Positions 7,925 to 15,592 of a DNA stretch of 64,000 nt are shown here, piece after piece. Numbering within the stretch: position 1 is the first letter of the stretch; every line of letters starts with the position of its first letter. The stretch covers positions 1 to 64,000 of the forward strand of contig JALQCR010000015.1 of assembly GCA_023336205.1 (NCBI GenBank), given 5' to 3'. The position numbers and the translations under genes are program-made. The notes under the pieces are model-generated. The model did not search any database and had not been told where the DNA came from. It saw nothing but the letters and a program-made list of their open reading frames with translations. The stretch is from Pseudanabaena sp. Salubria-1. Lineage in GTDB: Bacteria; Cyanobacteriota; Cyanobacteriia; Pseudanabaenales; Pseudanabaenaceae.

Positions 7925-9613
7925 TTAAGAAGAAACTAAACTCTGAATAACAGATTGTAAGTCAGTAAGAACTTGCGAGGAGCTATTACCATTTGACATA
8001 GAGCCCAAATCCTGAACTGCCGCCTCTAACTGTGGACGTAACGTGTCCACAATATCTTGCACAGGACGTAAAAGCTGCTCTTGAGCGCTAATTTGTCCTA
8101 ACAACTCAGCCACAACTCTAATCTGATCTTGCTGTTGAGCTTCGGCTGCGCGAATTGAATGATCTTGTTGCTGATGTTCGTGAGTTTGCTTAGCAAGAAC
8201 ATCTTGCTGCTGTTGCGTATAGTTCCTGACTGCCTCAATTTGGCTTTCCATCTTCCGCAGCTCTTGTTCTTGGCGGTTCTTTTGAGATTCAATTTGTGAT
8301 AACAAAGGCAATAAACTCTGGACTGGATTTGAATCAACAGAAATTCCTTTACGGCGATCTAAAATAGCCTTTTGTTTGCTTAGAACTGCAAGGCGCTGTT
8401 GCATAACCAACCTTGAACCCATCACACTTTCTTCAAGATACTTATACTGCTCTTCGGCAAACTCCTTATTAATCTCCAGTTCAATACGATCAAATTGATC
8501 AGCATTTTCAACTTGATTTTGTAAGTCTGCAATTTCACCTTCTAGCCCAGCAAGTTCATCTTCTTGAGCGCCTACATAATTAGCTTGTTTATCAAAATCT
8601 GCTTGCAAGGCGTTAATTGTTGACTCTAGCTCTTCAATAGACATTGACTGTAAGCGGCTTTCTTCTTCGGGGCTGAGCAAATCCATGCTTCCAGGTCCGC
8701 CAAACTCCTCGATCGCCTTATATGTCTGTTGATAGAGATCAATCTGAGCATCAAGCTGAACCCTAGACAACGCCATATTATTTTCTTGTAGCTTCAGAAT
8801 GCCACGCTGAGCTTTAAGTTCAGCTTGAGCATCAGCAAGAGCTATTTGTGTCTGCTGCCACTGATTCTTACGAGCATTAAGGTCTTCTGTTGATTTGCTT
8901 AAACTACCTTTTTGCTTTTCGGCTTCATTTTTTAGTCTATCTAAACTTTGCCAAAACCCTGTAAGTATTTCTTGGCGTTGGTTGAGCAGATCAATAGCGC
9001 TATGAATTCTGTTTCTAAGAGAATCTGGATTTGTAAAACTTGTTGATAATTGACTAATCAGGGATTTGATATGCTCAGCCTGATCGGCAGTTAAGGCTGC
9101 GGCCTTAGCCTCAAACTGTCCGCGTTCTGCGTCAATATTTTTACGTAATTGCTCAAGTTCATTACGCTCTTTACTAAACTTGGATTCTAATTCCTCAATT
9201 TCTTGTTTTCTAGTGTCAAGATGTTCTAGCTCTAGTTCCTTTTGTTCTAATTCCTGCTCACGCCGATGCAACTCTTGGCTCTGAAAATTAAGAGATTGCT
9301 TCCACTGCTCGACTTCTTCTTCGGCGGATTTATATTTATCTTGCGATCGCGAAAAAGCCTGCAAGATATTGACAATTTTTTTAGAAGCATCTTGGACACT
9401 TTGCACTTGGTTACTGCCAGTTATCTCGGCAATTACCATTTGACCATCTTTAAATTCTTTTACCTGCGCCGCATCTTGAACTGGTAAAACTTGCTCGTTA
9501 GTAATCGGTTGCCAAACGTTTTCACCAGTATTACGTGCTAATAAACGGACTGACGAGTTACCGCCTAATCCAAAAGCTGCTTTCGATATTTGAAGTTCCG
9601 CTAAGTACTGCAC
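7925..9613 (-). CDS. hmpF: Pilus motility taxis protein HmpF
   Basis: A 562-residue protein with a small globular N-terminus (QYLAELQISKAAFGLGGNSSVRLLARN) followed by a coiled coil from about residue 90 to 520, rich in Gln, Glu and Leu heptads. This N-terminal block plus long coiled coil is the HmpF family, which in filamentous cyanobacteria is needed for type IV pilus-driven gliding and phototaxis. It is transcribed alone here; other hmp genes are not in the window. The start ATG is followed at once by the conserved block, so the start is likely right. Confidence 0.85.
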   Translation of the reverse strand: MQYLAELQISKAAFGLGGNSSVRLLARNTGENVWQPITNEQVLPVQDAAQVKEFKDGQMVIAEITGSNQVQSVQDASKKIVNILQAFSRSQDKYKSAEEEVEQWKQSLNFQSQELHRREQELEQKELELEHLDTRKQEIEELESKFSKERNELEQLRKNIDAERGQFEAKAAALTADQAEHIKSLISQLSTSFTNPDSLRNRIHSAIDLLNQRQEILTGFWQSLDRLKNEAEKQKGSLSKSTEDLNARKNQWQQTQIALADAQAELKAQRGILKLQENNMALSRVQLDAQIDLYQQTYKAIEEFGGPGSMDLLSPEEESRLQSMSIEELESTINALQADFDKQANYVGAQEDELAGLEGEIADLQNQVENADQFDRIELEINKEFAEEQYKYLEESVMGSRLVMQQRLAVLSKQKAILDRRKGISVDSNPVQSLLPLLSQIESQKNRQEQELRKMESQIEAVRNYTQQQQDVLAKQTHEHQQQDHSIRAAEAQQQDQIRVVAELLGQISAQEQLLRPVQDIVDTLRPQLEAAVQDLGSMSNGNSSSQVLTDLQSVIQSLVSS

Positions 9614-9784
9614 GCTGAATATACTCCTATTTTGCTGATGCTAACTTTCAGATTGACATGACGAAAGAGCAAAAAACCCGTCACAAACAATACAAAATAG
9701 CCTAAATCCTAGTCTCATACTACCTAATTGCCTAAGCATTTTGGCGACATATTTTAAGACTGTTGGGAATTTTTTTAAAAAAGT

Positions 9785-10813
9785 CTATTGCCTAATGTTT
9801 TTTGGGTCAAGGGCATCACGTAAACTATCACCTAAGAGATTAAATGATAGCACCGTCAATACGATCGCTAATGCAGGAACCCATACAAGCCAAGGTTGTA
9901 AAATTACAATCGAGGCATTTGTAGACACAGACAGCATATTACCCCATGAGGGATCGGGAGGCTGAATGCCTAGTCCTACAAGACTTAAAACTGCTTCTAC
10001 AACGATAAATCGGGGGATATCGAGGGTTGCCGAGATAATGATAAATGTGATGGTTTGTGGTAAGACGTGATTGACAATGATCCTTAATGGGCTTGCTCCT
10101 GATGCACGAGCTGCCAAAATAAAAGTCTGTTCTTTGATGGACAGTACCTGTCCTCGAATAATTCTTGCTAGTCCTGCCCATGATACAAATGAAATGATCG
10201 CAATGATTAACGCGAATCGCTCAGTATTACTGATTTCAGGTGGCAAAATTGCAGTTAATGCTACTAACAAATAAATAGAAGGAACTGACATCAGAACTTC
10301 AACAAAACGCATTAATACCACATCCAACCAGCCTCCAACATAGCCCGAAATACCACCGACAAGACAACCTACAGTGTAGGAAATAATTGTACCGATAAAG
10401 CCAATTAGGAGGCTAATTCTACCGCCATACAATAGGCGGGTCAACTGATCCCGCCCTTGCTCGTCAGTGCCAAGTAGGTTTAGTTGGGCATTGCTAGTGG
10501 TACTAAACAAATGTCCGCCATGAAAGAGCTGAATCTGCGAGGGTTTGCTGTAGTCAACGATTAAGGCGCGATCACCTGTTTCCATATCGACTTTGCCCTG
10601 TGTAGTAGGGTAGACATGGGCTCCAATATATTGACCTTGGCGATCGCGCCAATGAATTTGGGTAGGTGGAAGCAATGCTCCATTTTTAGCTGATTCGTTA
10701 ACACCATAGGGAGTTACAAAATTGGCAAATAGAGCCAAGCCGTAGAAAGTCGTTAAAATTACAATGCCAATCCAAGCAAGAGGATTGGTTCTGAGTCGTT
10801 TCCACCAAGTCAT
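9785..10813 (-). CDS. ABC transporter permease, OppC/DppC type
   Basis: A 342-residue inner-membrane permease of the binding-protein-dependent oligopeptide/dipeptide family. It has one N-terminal helix (residues ~12-30), a periplasmic insert (~35-110), then five helices. The EAA-type loop is ILAARASGASPLRIIVNHVLP near residue 232. The motif LGTDEQGRDQLTRLLYGGRISL is a typical OppC signature. The ATG overlaps the stop of the upstream 61-residue ORF as TAATG, implying translational coupling. Partner permease, ATPase and binding protein are not nearby, which is common in cyanobacteria. Confidence 0.9.
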   Translation of the reverse strand: MTWWKRLRTNPLAWIGIVILTTFYGLALFANFVTPYGVNESAKNGALLPPTQIHWRDRQGQYIGAHVYPTTQGKVDMETGDRALIVDYSKPSQIQLFHGGHLFSTTSNAQLNLLGTDEQGRDQLTRLLYGGRISLLIGFIGTIISYTVGCLVGGISGYVGGWLDVVLMRFVEVLMSVPSIYLLVALTAILPPEISNTERFALIIAIISFVSWAGLARIIRGQVLSIKEQTFILAARASGASPLRIIVNHVLPQTITFIIISATLDIPRFIVVEAVLSLVGLGIQPPDPSWGNMLSVSTNASIVILQPWLVWVPALAIVLTVLSFNLLGDSLRDALDPKNIRQ

Positions 10814-10998
10814 TAGGAGCCTTTAAGTGCTTTAAAGAAATTTTTGCGGTAGTTGCCATTCATGGCAAATAAAACTGGCCATAGCAATGCTAGTCCGATC
10901 TGATTGCCTGAAAAGTCAGTACGACGAAAACCTTGCAAAAATTTCACTACACCAAATACATAGGCAATTAATACCAAAATTATAATTAGCTTTGACAT
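10813..10998 (-). CDS. Small membrane protein upstream of the OppC-type permease
   Basis: A 61-residue protein with a hydrophobic N-terminal helix (KLIIILVLIAYVFGVVKFL) and a second hydrophobic patch near residues 35-47. The tail RKNFFKALKGS is basic. It overlaps the start of the permease gene by one base and follows an AGGAGA-type ribosome site. I do not recognise a family. It resembles short cyanobacterial proteins that often sit in ABC transporter operons, but the function is unknown. Confidence 0.6.
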   Translation of the reverse strand: MSKLIIILVLIAYVFGVVKFLQGFRRTDFSGNQIGLALLWPVLFAMNGNYRKNFFKALKGS

Positions 10999-11016
10999 AT
11001 ATCAATTTCTCCTTAC

Positions 11017-11763
11017 TTAGTTATCTAATTTAACATCAAAAACTCCAGACCATTCCGCCCATAGCTGTTCGCCTATTATTGCTCCTTTGCTCAAGATTTC
11101 CTGCTTTTGATTGATTATATTTCCAACATCACCCAAATAAGCTGAGGCGATCGCCCCAGCTTGGAGGGCGATTTGGAGATTATTTGGATTATTTGATTGT
11201 GGATGCCTTTGAGCTCGTTCAGTGATTAAGTACCAACTGTGGGGTGTACTAAGAAAATAATACAAACTACTAGAGATTGCTTCAGATAGGCTATTAGCTC
11301 TATGCACTGTAATCGCACTTGCGCCTTGGTTAACCAGTTCTTGTGTCAGATGTAGTTGATCTAAGCACTTTTGTTGGGATTTGAGATTACGACTGAGAGA
11401 TCTTCTTTTATTAAAGTCATGACAAATCTGAGCAATAAATGATTGCGGTTTTAGCTCATCTCGACATGCCAAGGCGATCGCATAGGCTAATACCAATTCT
11501 TGAATATCGGCATTGCTATGGGACTGTAATTCTAATATTCGCGATCGCACTTCTTGTAAATCTTGATGCCAATATGCACCGATTGCGATCGCCACTATAG
11601 TTGTATCAATAGTGTCTATTAGTTCTAGATTGCTCACTGAGTCATTAATTACAGAGCTTGCTAGGGCTTTTAGGCGATCAGCATAATTTGGTGGGGCAAT
11701 CAACAAAATACTTGTAAAAATAGCGCTAAATCGACTTTTTAAAGATTTCTCTGTGATCAACAT
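11017..11763 (-). CDS. Hypothetical protein, possible ADP-ribosylglycohydrolase-like
   Basis: A 248-residue helical protein starting MLITEKSLKSRF. A longer in-frame extension runs through the hairpin and the GIY-YIG gene and is not credible, so I place the start at 11763. The C-terminal part ALQAGAIASAYLGDVGNI resembles the end of the ADP-ribosylglycohydrolase fold, and the repeated helical layout fits. The acidic metal-binding residues of active members are not evident, so it may be a degenerate member. It follows the GIY-YIG gene on the same strand after a strong hairpin. Confidence 0.5.
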   Translation of the reverse strand: MLITEKSLKSRFSAIFTSILLIAPPNYADRLKALASSVINDSVSNLELIDTIDTTIVAIAIGAYWHQDLQEVRSRILELQSHSNADIQELVLAYAIALACRDELKPQSFIAQICHDFNKRRSLSRNLKSQQKCLDQLHLTQELVNQGASAITVHRANSLSEAISSSLYYFLSTPHSWYLITERAQRHPQSNNPNNLQIALQAGAIASAYLGDVGNIINQKQEILSKGAIIGEQLWAEWSGVFDVKLDN

Positions 11764-11792
11764 AAGGAAGCCGCGAATTGATAATGAACCAG

Positions 11793-11831
11793 TTTTTTTG
11801 GTGGCGCGGCTTCGCCGCGCCACCAAAAAAA
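11793..11831 (-). terminator. Terminator after the GIY-YIG gene
   Basis: The arms TTGGTGGCGCGGC and GCCGCGCCACCAA enclose a TTC loop, with A/T runs at both ends. It begins directly at the stop codon of the minus-strand GIY-YIG gene. Confidence 0.85.
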
Positions 11832-12239
11832 TTATTGAGACAGCAAATAGATAAGAGCAGCGATCGCCAGCATTAGCAAAAAAACGTAAATGATCACGCG
11901 TCCCCAGACTGCCACAAATAGAGAGACTAGATCCCAAAAGGTTACTCTTGCTGTGCCATTCCATGTAGGTCGAAATCGTGCAATCTCATCTTTTTCGTAG
12001 GAATGGATTTGATTCGGAGTCAATACCTTGTAATGAAGTCTTCCAAACGGATGCAGTAGTTTAAATTGTTGATAGCGATGATGGGCAGTTTTCCAGCGAC
12101 TGCGTAAATTTTTGGCTTTGCCAATATATAGCACAATCCACAGAGCCGTAATGTAATATACACCAGCATCTTGGGGTAATTCCTTTAACTTCTTTACGGG
12201 TTTAGATGGTAGCCAAAAGATACGAAGCCATTCAGTCAT
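11832..12239 (-). CDS. GIY-YIG domain protein with C-terminal membrane helix
   Basis: A 135-residue protein. Residues ~20-90 form a GIY-YIG nuclease fold: GVYYI (residues 26-30) and LYIGKAKNLRSRW are the defining motifs, and a downstream Glu (SYEKDEIARFRPTWN) fits the catalytic metal-binding residue. A membrane helix (residues ~110-133) ends the protein. Such small GIY-YIG plus helix proteins occur in many cyanobacteria, with no known function. UvrC or a homing endonuclease is excluded by size. Confidence 0.75.
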   Translation of the reverse strand: MTEWLRIFWLPSKPVKKLKELPQDAGVYYITALWIVLYIGKAKNLRSRWKTAHHRYQQFKLLHPFGRLHYKVLTPNQIHSYEKDEIARFRPTWNGTARVTFWDLVSLFVAVWGRVIIYVFLLMLAIAALIYLLSQ

Positions 12240-12369
12240 AAGTAATTTGCTATCCTAGCGTGCTTATTCCCAGAGATTTGATTACTTTTGCGCGATCGCT
12301 ATAAGAGTTGAGCTATAACTAGAATGTTTTGCTTAGGTAATCTAAATCATTTAGTTAGGTTGTGCTTGT

Positions 12370-12504
12370 ATGACAGATTTTAATCGCGGCATCATGAAGT
12401 TTGAGAATGCTGACAGCCCTTTGTCAATTGTGCTTTCTAGCGTTGTTGTTTTGAGTGCGATCGGATTCTTACTCTGGTGGGGATTCCAGACTGCTTACGT
12501 CTAG
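12370..12504 (+). CDS. Conserved one-helix small protein (44 residues)
   Basis: A 44-residue ORF beginning MTDFNRGIMKFENADSP and continuing with one membrane helix (residues ~18-42) that contains a GFLLWWGF motif. A short acidic stromal-type head and a single helix are typical of small thylakoid proteins of photosystem assembly or high-light response, and I recall the FNRGIMKFE head as conserved in cyanobacteria; I cannot name the family with certainty. It has its own terminator at 12516-12550. Its function is unknown. Confidence 0.7.
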   Translation: MTDFNRGIMKFENADSPLSIVLSSVVVLSAIGFLLWWGFQTAYV

Positions 12505-12515
12505 GCTGATATTTA

Positions 12516-12550
12516 AAATAAAAAGCGGCGCATTGCGCCGCTTTTTATTT
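12516..12550 (+). terminator. Terminator after the 44-residue gene
   Basis: The arms AAAAAGCGGCGC and GCGCCGCTTTTT enclose a 3-base loop and are followed by a T run. Confidence 0.85.
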
Positions 12551-12591
12551 GCAGTTAAGCTAAGACAACTCTTTTACAATTTTAGTGAATA

Positions 12592-13080
12592 ATGACCGTT
12601 ACCACCCCTCAAGATGAACATCTCGGAGCTGCAATTGGCGCGATCCCCAGTGGGTTGTTTATTGTTACATCTCAACAAAATGGCAAAACTGCCACCATGC
12701 TAGCATCATGGGTACAACAGTCTGGGTTTGCTCCTCCTTCTGTAACGATTATCGTTGCTAAAGGTAGACCAATTGAGTCTTACTTAACAGTCGGCAGTCC
12801 AGTCGTCGTTAATATTGCCGAAAAGGGACAAGGCAAAATCATCGGACATTTCGCTAAGGGTTTTGCTCCTGATATTGATCCGTTTGATGGTATCGAAACT
12901 GCTACTGCGCCAAGCGGTCAGCCATATCTAACCGATGCGATCGCCTATCTTGATGCAACTGTTGCAGGCAGTCTGGATGCAGGTGACCACATAGTAATTT
13001 TGGCAACTATTAACGCAGGTGAGCGTCTCCGTGAAGGCGAAGCCGCTATCCACACACGCAAAAATGGTTTCAAGTACTAA
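12592..13080 (+). CDS. Flavin reductase-like domain protein
   Basis: A 162-residue protein with the FMN-binding split-barrel fold of flavin reductases. AAIGAIPSGLFIVTSQQNGKTATMLASWVQQSGFAPPSV is the family N-terminal signature, and DAGDHIVILATI near residue 142 is the conserved end of the fold. The closest kin by pattern are stand-alone versions of the C-terminal domain of cyanobacterial flavodiiron proteins. It probably binds FMN and uses NAD(P)H, but the partner is not visible. It has its own terminator and is the last gene before the integrated element. Confidence 0.82.
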   Translation: MTVTTPQDEHLGAAIGAIPSGLFIVTSQQNGKTATMLASWVQQSGFAPPSVTIIVAKGRPIESYLTVGSPVVVNIAEKGQGKIIGHFAKGFAPDIDPFDGIETATAPSGQPYLTDAIAYLDATVAGSLDAGDHIVILATINAGERLREGEAAIHTRKNGFKY

Positions 13081-13114
13081 ATAAAGGCGGCGCTTTGCGC
13101 CGCCTTTATTTTTT
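13081..13114 (+). terminator. Terminator after the flavin reductase gene
   Basis: The arms ATAAAGGCGGCGC and GCGCCGCCTTTAT enclose a TTT loop, then a T run. It lies 12 bases before the left attachment repeat. Confidence 0.85.
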
Positions 13115-13125
13115 AGGCTTTAGAA

Positions 13126-13242
13126 TTAAAAAAGTAGTTGACATTGTTCCCAATGTTTGTCATATTAGTAAAGCGCTAAACGCAAGCAATTGCGAAATGC
13201 GGGTGTGGCTCAGTGGTAGAGCATCTCCTTGCCAAGGAGAAT
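13126..13242 (+). repeat. Left attachment repeat (attL), 117-bp direct repeat
   Basis: This segment is identical to 28068-28184 over all 117 bases (offset 14,942). It contains a TTGACA/CATATT promoter at 13138-13166 and the 5' half of tRNA-Gly up to the end of the anticodon arm. The sequence diverges exactly one base after the anticodon arm extension. It marks the left boundary of the integrated element. Confidence 0.95.
13199..13242 (+). pseudogene. tRNA-Gly(GCC) 5' half left at attL
   Basis: The 44 bases from the acceptor 5' strand through the D arm and complete anticodon arm (loop TTGCCAA) match the intact gene at 28141. No T arm or acceptor 3' strand follows, so it cannot make a tRNA. 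The intact promoter is still present just upstream. Confidence 0.93.
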
Positions 13243-13735
13243 TCAACTGATCTGTAACGCTCTATTCATAAGGCTTTTACAAATTACAAATATTTTCTGT
13301 ACCAATTCCGTACCAACTCCTTAATAGTAAAGCATTTCAAACGTTAAGTAAAGAGAAATGATTGCTAATCAGGGGTTTTTTAATGGCTATTTATATAGGT
13401 ATTTCTTATAGTTTTTTGACAAAATATAGGAAATACGAATACGATAATTCCAAGATGTTGACTGTCGCAAATCTCAGGCTAGTAAAGCTAGACTCACGAT
13501 AAGACTAAAAGGCAGCCATAGAAATAAAGTATGTTTGAGTGACAACCCATAAGTATAAATGCTTATACCTATATTTCCTTGTAACACAAAGGTAGATCAT
13601 GTTTCTCTCATGAGCTAACTATACTTTAGTTTGGACTAATGGGCAGGTATGAGAGAGGAACCAAAAGACACGAGAAAATTGAGCAGGAGCTTGCAATAGC
13701 AAAATCCAGCTCAAAATTGAGAAGAGAAGCAGAAC
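13243..13735. other. Left-end element DNA without genes
   Basis: About 490 bases inside the element between attL and the first transposase. At 13299-13316 lies an 18-bp sequence that recurs at the start of the integrase gene (27896-27913), and ATAAGGCTTTTA at 13268 recurs at 28048. These paired motifs at both element ends are candidates for recombinase arm-binding sites. No convincing ORF or RNA gene was seen in the rest. Confidence 0.5.
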
Positions 13736-15064
13736 CTAAATGGCAATTGGATGGGTTGGCGCAGGAGTCTTTTCAGTTTTCTTTCTTTTTGAGGCGTGTT
13801 TTTTAACAGTCGGATAGCGAATACGAGGAGGAAGGCGATCGCCTAAGGAGCGTCCGGGCGATTTACCGCGTAGTTTAGGAGGGATTGCAGGAGTACCAAT
13901 CGCGGCAATAATTACCGCAAATGATTGAGCGACACGACCAGGAGCAAGATTATCCTGAGGAGACTGCCAAGGTAAAGGAGCATCAACACAATCGAGACGA
14001 GCGAACCAAAGTTGCCAAGTCATTAAAGGCATCAAAGCACTCCAACGCTCAGCCGCCTGAGTAGAGGTAATCTGGGGCAGAGTCCAATGTAACCGTTGCT
14101 TGGCAAAACGATACCAATGCTCTATGGCAAAGCGACGCAAGTATTTTAACCAAAGAGTTTCCAAAGCAGGCATAGTTTTACCCAACCAAGCCAACCACAT
14201 GGGCTGAAACTTACGGTTGCGCCCCAAGGGTTCAATCACCTCAATTCTAAAAATCTGCATCGGTCTTTCTGGAGAAGTACGGAAATGAAAGTCACGCCAA
14301 TAAGTTACCCGTACCCGACCTATTTTTGGGTCTGTAATTTCTATAGTGGTGTCGGCAACAGCCCAAGTTTCTGGGGCATTCAGTTTGAATTTATGCCCAT
14401 GTTTACAAGGTGCACCACGACCGCTATAGGCAGACGGAACTCCCCAAACACAGCGATTAGATGCCAAACGTAGTAATAAATCCGCCTCAATATTCGCTGT
14501 TGCTTTCACAAAACTTGCATTCCCATATCCTCGGTCATAGACAGCTAGGGGGCGTACGCTTAACTGCTTTGTGACTTGTTTGAGTTGGAAGGCAGCTTTA
14601 CTCACAGGAGTCTCGAAACTGGTGATCCGCTCATGTTTTATCGGTAGCGCCCAACTCCCACTTGCTTCGGGAATCCACGCCAACGTGCTGTAGCTTTGTC
14701 CTACGCCGATACTTTCGTCTTTGCCATGATGGAATCCTCTTTCCTTCAGCGTTTCCGCATCTGGTCGCAACCACACGCTATTATCTCCAGCCAGACAAGG
14801 TTGCTCTTCGGTTGGGATCTCTTGCACCATTAGTTTCATCAACTTTCCTCTTGCTGGTCGGCTATCGCGCAGTCCCTCATAAATACTTGACCATTTTCGC
14901 CGAAATAATGGATTCATTGACAGACTCACATACGAGCTAATGCTCGGACTTGTCAGGACGGCATCCATTAATTCAAATACTGCATCTTTTCCTGTTCCTA
15001 GGTATTCATATATCGACTTGCGAAATTCTTGTAATTTTTGGAAAATCATAGTAGTCAATGTCAA
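13736..15064 (-). CDS. DDE transposase (IS701/IS4-like)
   Basis: A 442-residue transposase. A first catalytic Asp is likely in LAGDNSVWLRPDA (residue ~93), a second in LAVYDRGYGNASFV (~175), and the Glu in FAIEHWYRFAKQRLHW (~318), the spacing of an RNase H-like DDE fold. It ends in a basic tail. Families of this type occur in many cyanobacteria. I could not find clean terminal repeats or a target duplication: candidate ends near 13620 and 15150 share only short imperfect matches. The copy may therefore be old, though the ORF is intact. Confidence 0.75.
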   Translation of the reverse strand: MTLTTMIFQKLQEFRKSIYEYLGTGKDAVFELMDAVLTSPSISSYVSLSMNPLFRRKWSSIYEGLRDSRPARGKLMKLMVQEIPTEEQPCLAGDNSVWLRPDAETLKERGFHHGKDESIGVGQSYSTLAWIPEASGSWALPIKHERITSFETPVSKAAFQLKQVTKQLSVRPLAVYDRGYGNASFVKATANIEADLLLRLASNRCVWGVPSAYSGRGAPCKHGHKFKLNAPETWAVADTTIEITDPKIGRVRVTYWRDFHFRTSPERPMQIFRIEVIEPLGRNRKFQPMWLAWLGKTMPALETLWLKYLRRFAIEHWYRFAKQRLHWTLPQITSTQAAERWSALMPLMTWQLWFARLDCVDAPLPWQSPQDNLAPGRVAQSFAVIIAAIGTPAIPPKLRGKSPGRSLGDRLPPRIRYPTVKKHASKRKKTEKTPAPTHPIAI

Positions 15065-15186
15065 TTTGGTTTATTGATCATTGCTCTTTTGGCAGTTTGT
15101 GACATTCACTTCCTGCCTTTCTTTTCTTCTTTTTAGTCTAAAGTCCAGAACTATACTGAGCAAAGCTATAGTTGGGTTATTTGGCG

Positions 15187-15250
15187 GCAAATAATCAGTT
15201 TAATTGTCTTCCGTAAGACTGTAGCTTTCCTTGCAAGTTGGTTGTACAGT
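15187..15250 (+). repeat. Upstream module copy 1 (before the zinc-ribbon/DUF262 cassette)
   Basis: It begins with the 19 bases GCAAATAATCAGTTTAATT and continues with GTAGCTTTC and AAGTTGG(T/C)TGTA(C/T)AGTTT. The same three blocks in the same order occur at 17755-17825, in front of the HNH cassette. The blocks are conserved while the bases between them differ, as expected for a promoter or operator. Confidence 0.6.
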
Positions 15251-15289
15251 TTTTTAAGCAAAGTTATACAAGTTATACAAAAGTATCTT

Positions 15290-15490
15290 ATGTGGTGGTT
15301 TCTAATTCCTTTTGGTGCTGGTTTAGTAGCTCCATTTTTGAAAGACAGTAAGGTTTTGAATGATCCGAATAAATGGTACGGATCAATGGAGTGCAACAAA
15401 TGTGGTTATGAGTGGAAGGCAAGAAAGAATACGCCTCCAGCAAGATGTCCAAAATGTTCTTCAAAGAATATTGATGTGGTTTTGGGATAA
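15290..15490 (+). CDS. Small membrane protein with zinc ribbon
   Basis: A 66-residue protein (from the ATG at 15290; a TTG at 15242 would add 16 residues). A hydrophobic helix (WWFLIPFGAGLVAPFL) is followed by a treble-clef or zinc-ribbon knuckle pair, MECNKCGYEWKARKN and ARCPKCSSKNID, with two CxxC motifs. It is probably an inner-membrane protein with a cytoplasmic metal-binding tail. I do not recognise a named family. It lies about 100 bases before the DUF262 gene on the same strand and may belong to the same cassette. Confidence 0.6.
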   Translation: MWWFLIPFGAGLVAPFLKDSKVLNDPNKWYGSMECNKCGYEWKARKNTPPARCPKCSSKNIDVVLG

Positions 15491-15592
15491 TAAATGTTTG
15501 ACAATAGGGATTAAATACATTTTTACCCATAAATTTTATTAGTCGTTTTATACAGATAATACACAACCCCATAAGGTCACTGTTTCCAATAA

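Noticed and set aside
11764..11964. N-terminal extension of the ADP-ribosylglycohydrolase-like ORF
   Set aside because: It would be translated through a terminator hairpin and antiparallel in frame over the GIY-YIG coding region; the ATG at 11763 is more plausible.
13199..13270. Second tRNA-Gly gene
   Set aside because: Only the 5' half up to the anticodon arm is present; the following bases cannot form a T arm or close the acceptor stem.
13600..15170. Defined ends for the 442-residue transposase's IS
   Set aside because: Only short imperfect matches such as TAGTTTGGACTAA versus TAGTTCTGGACTTTAGACTAA were found and no target duplication, so I give the gene without IS borders.
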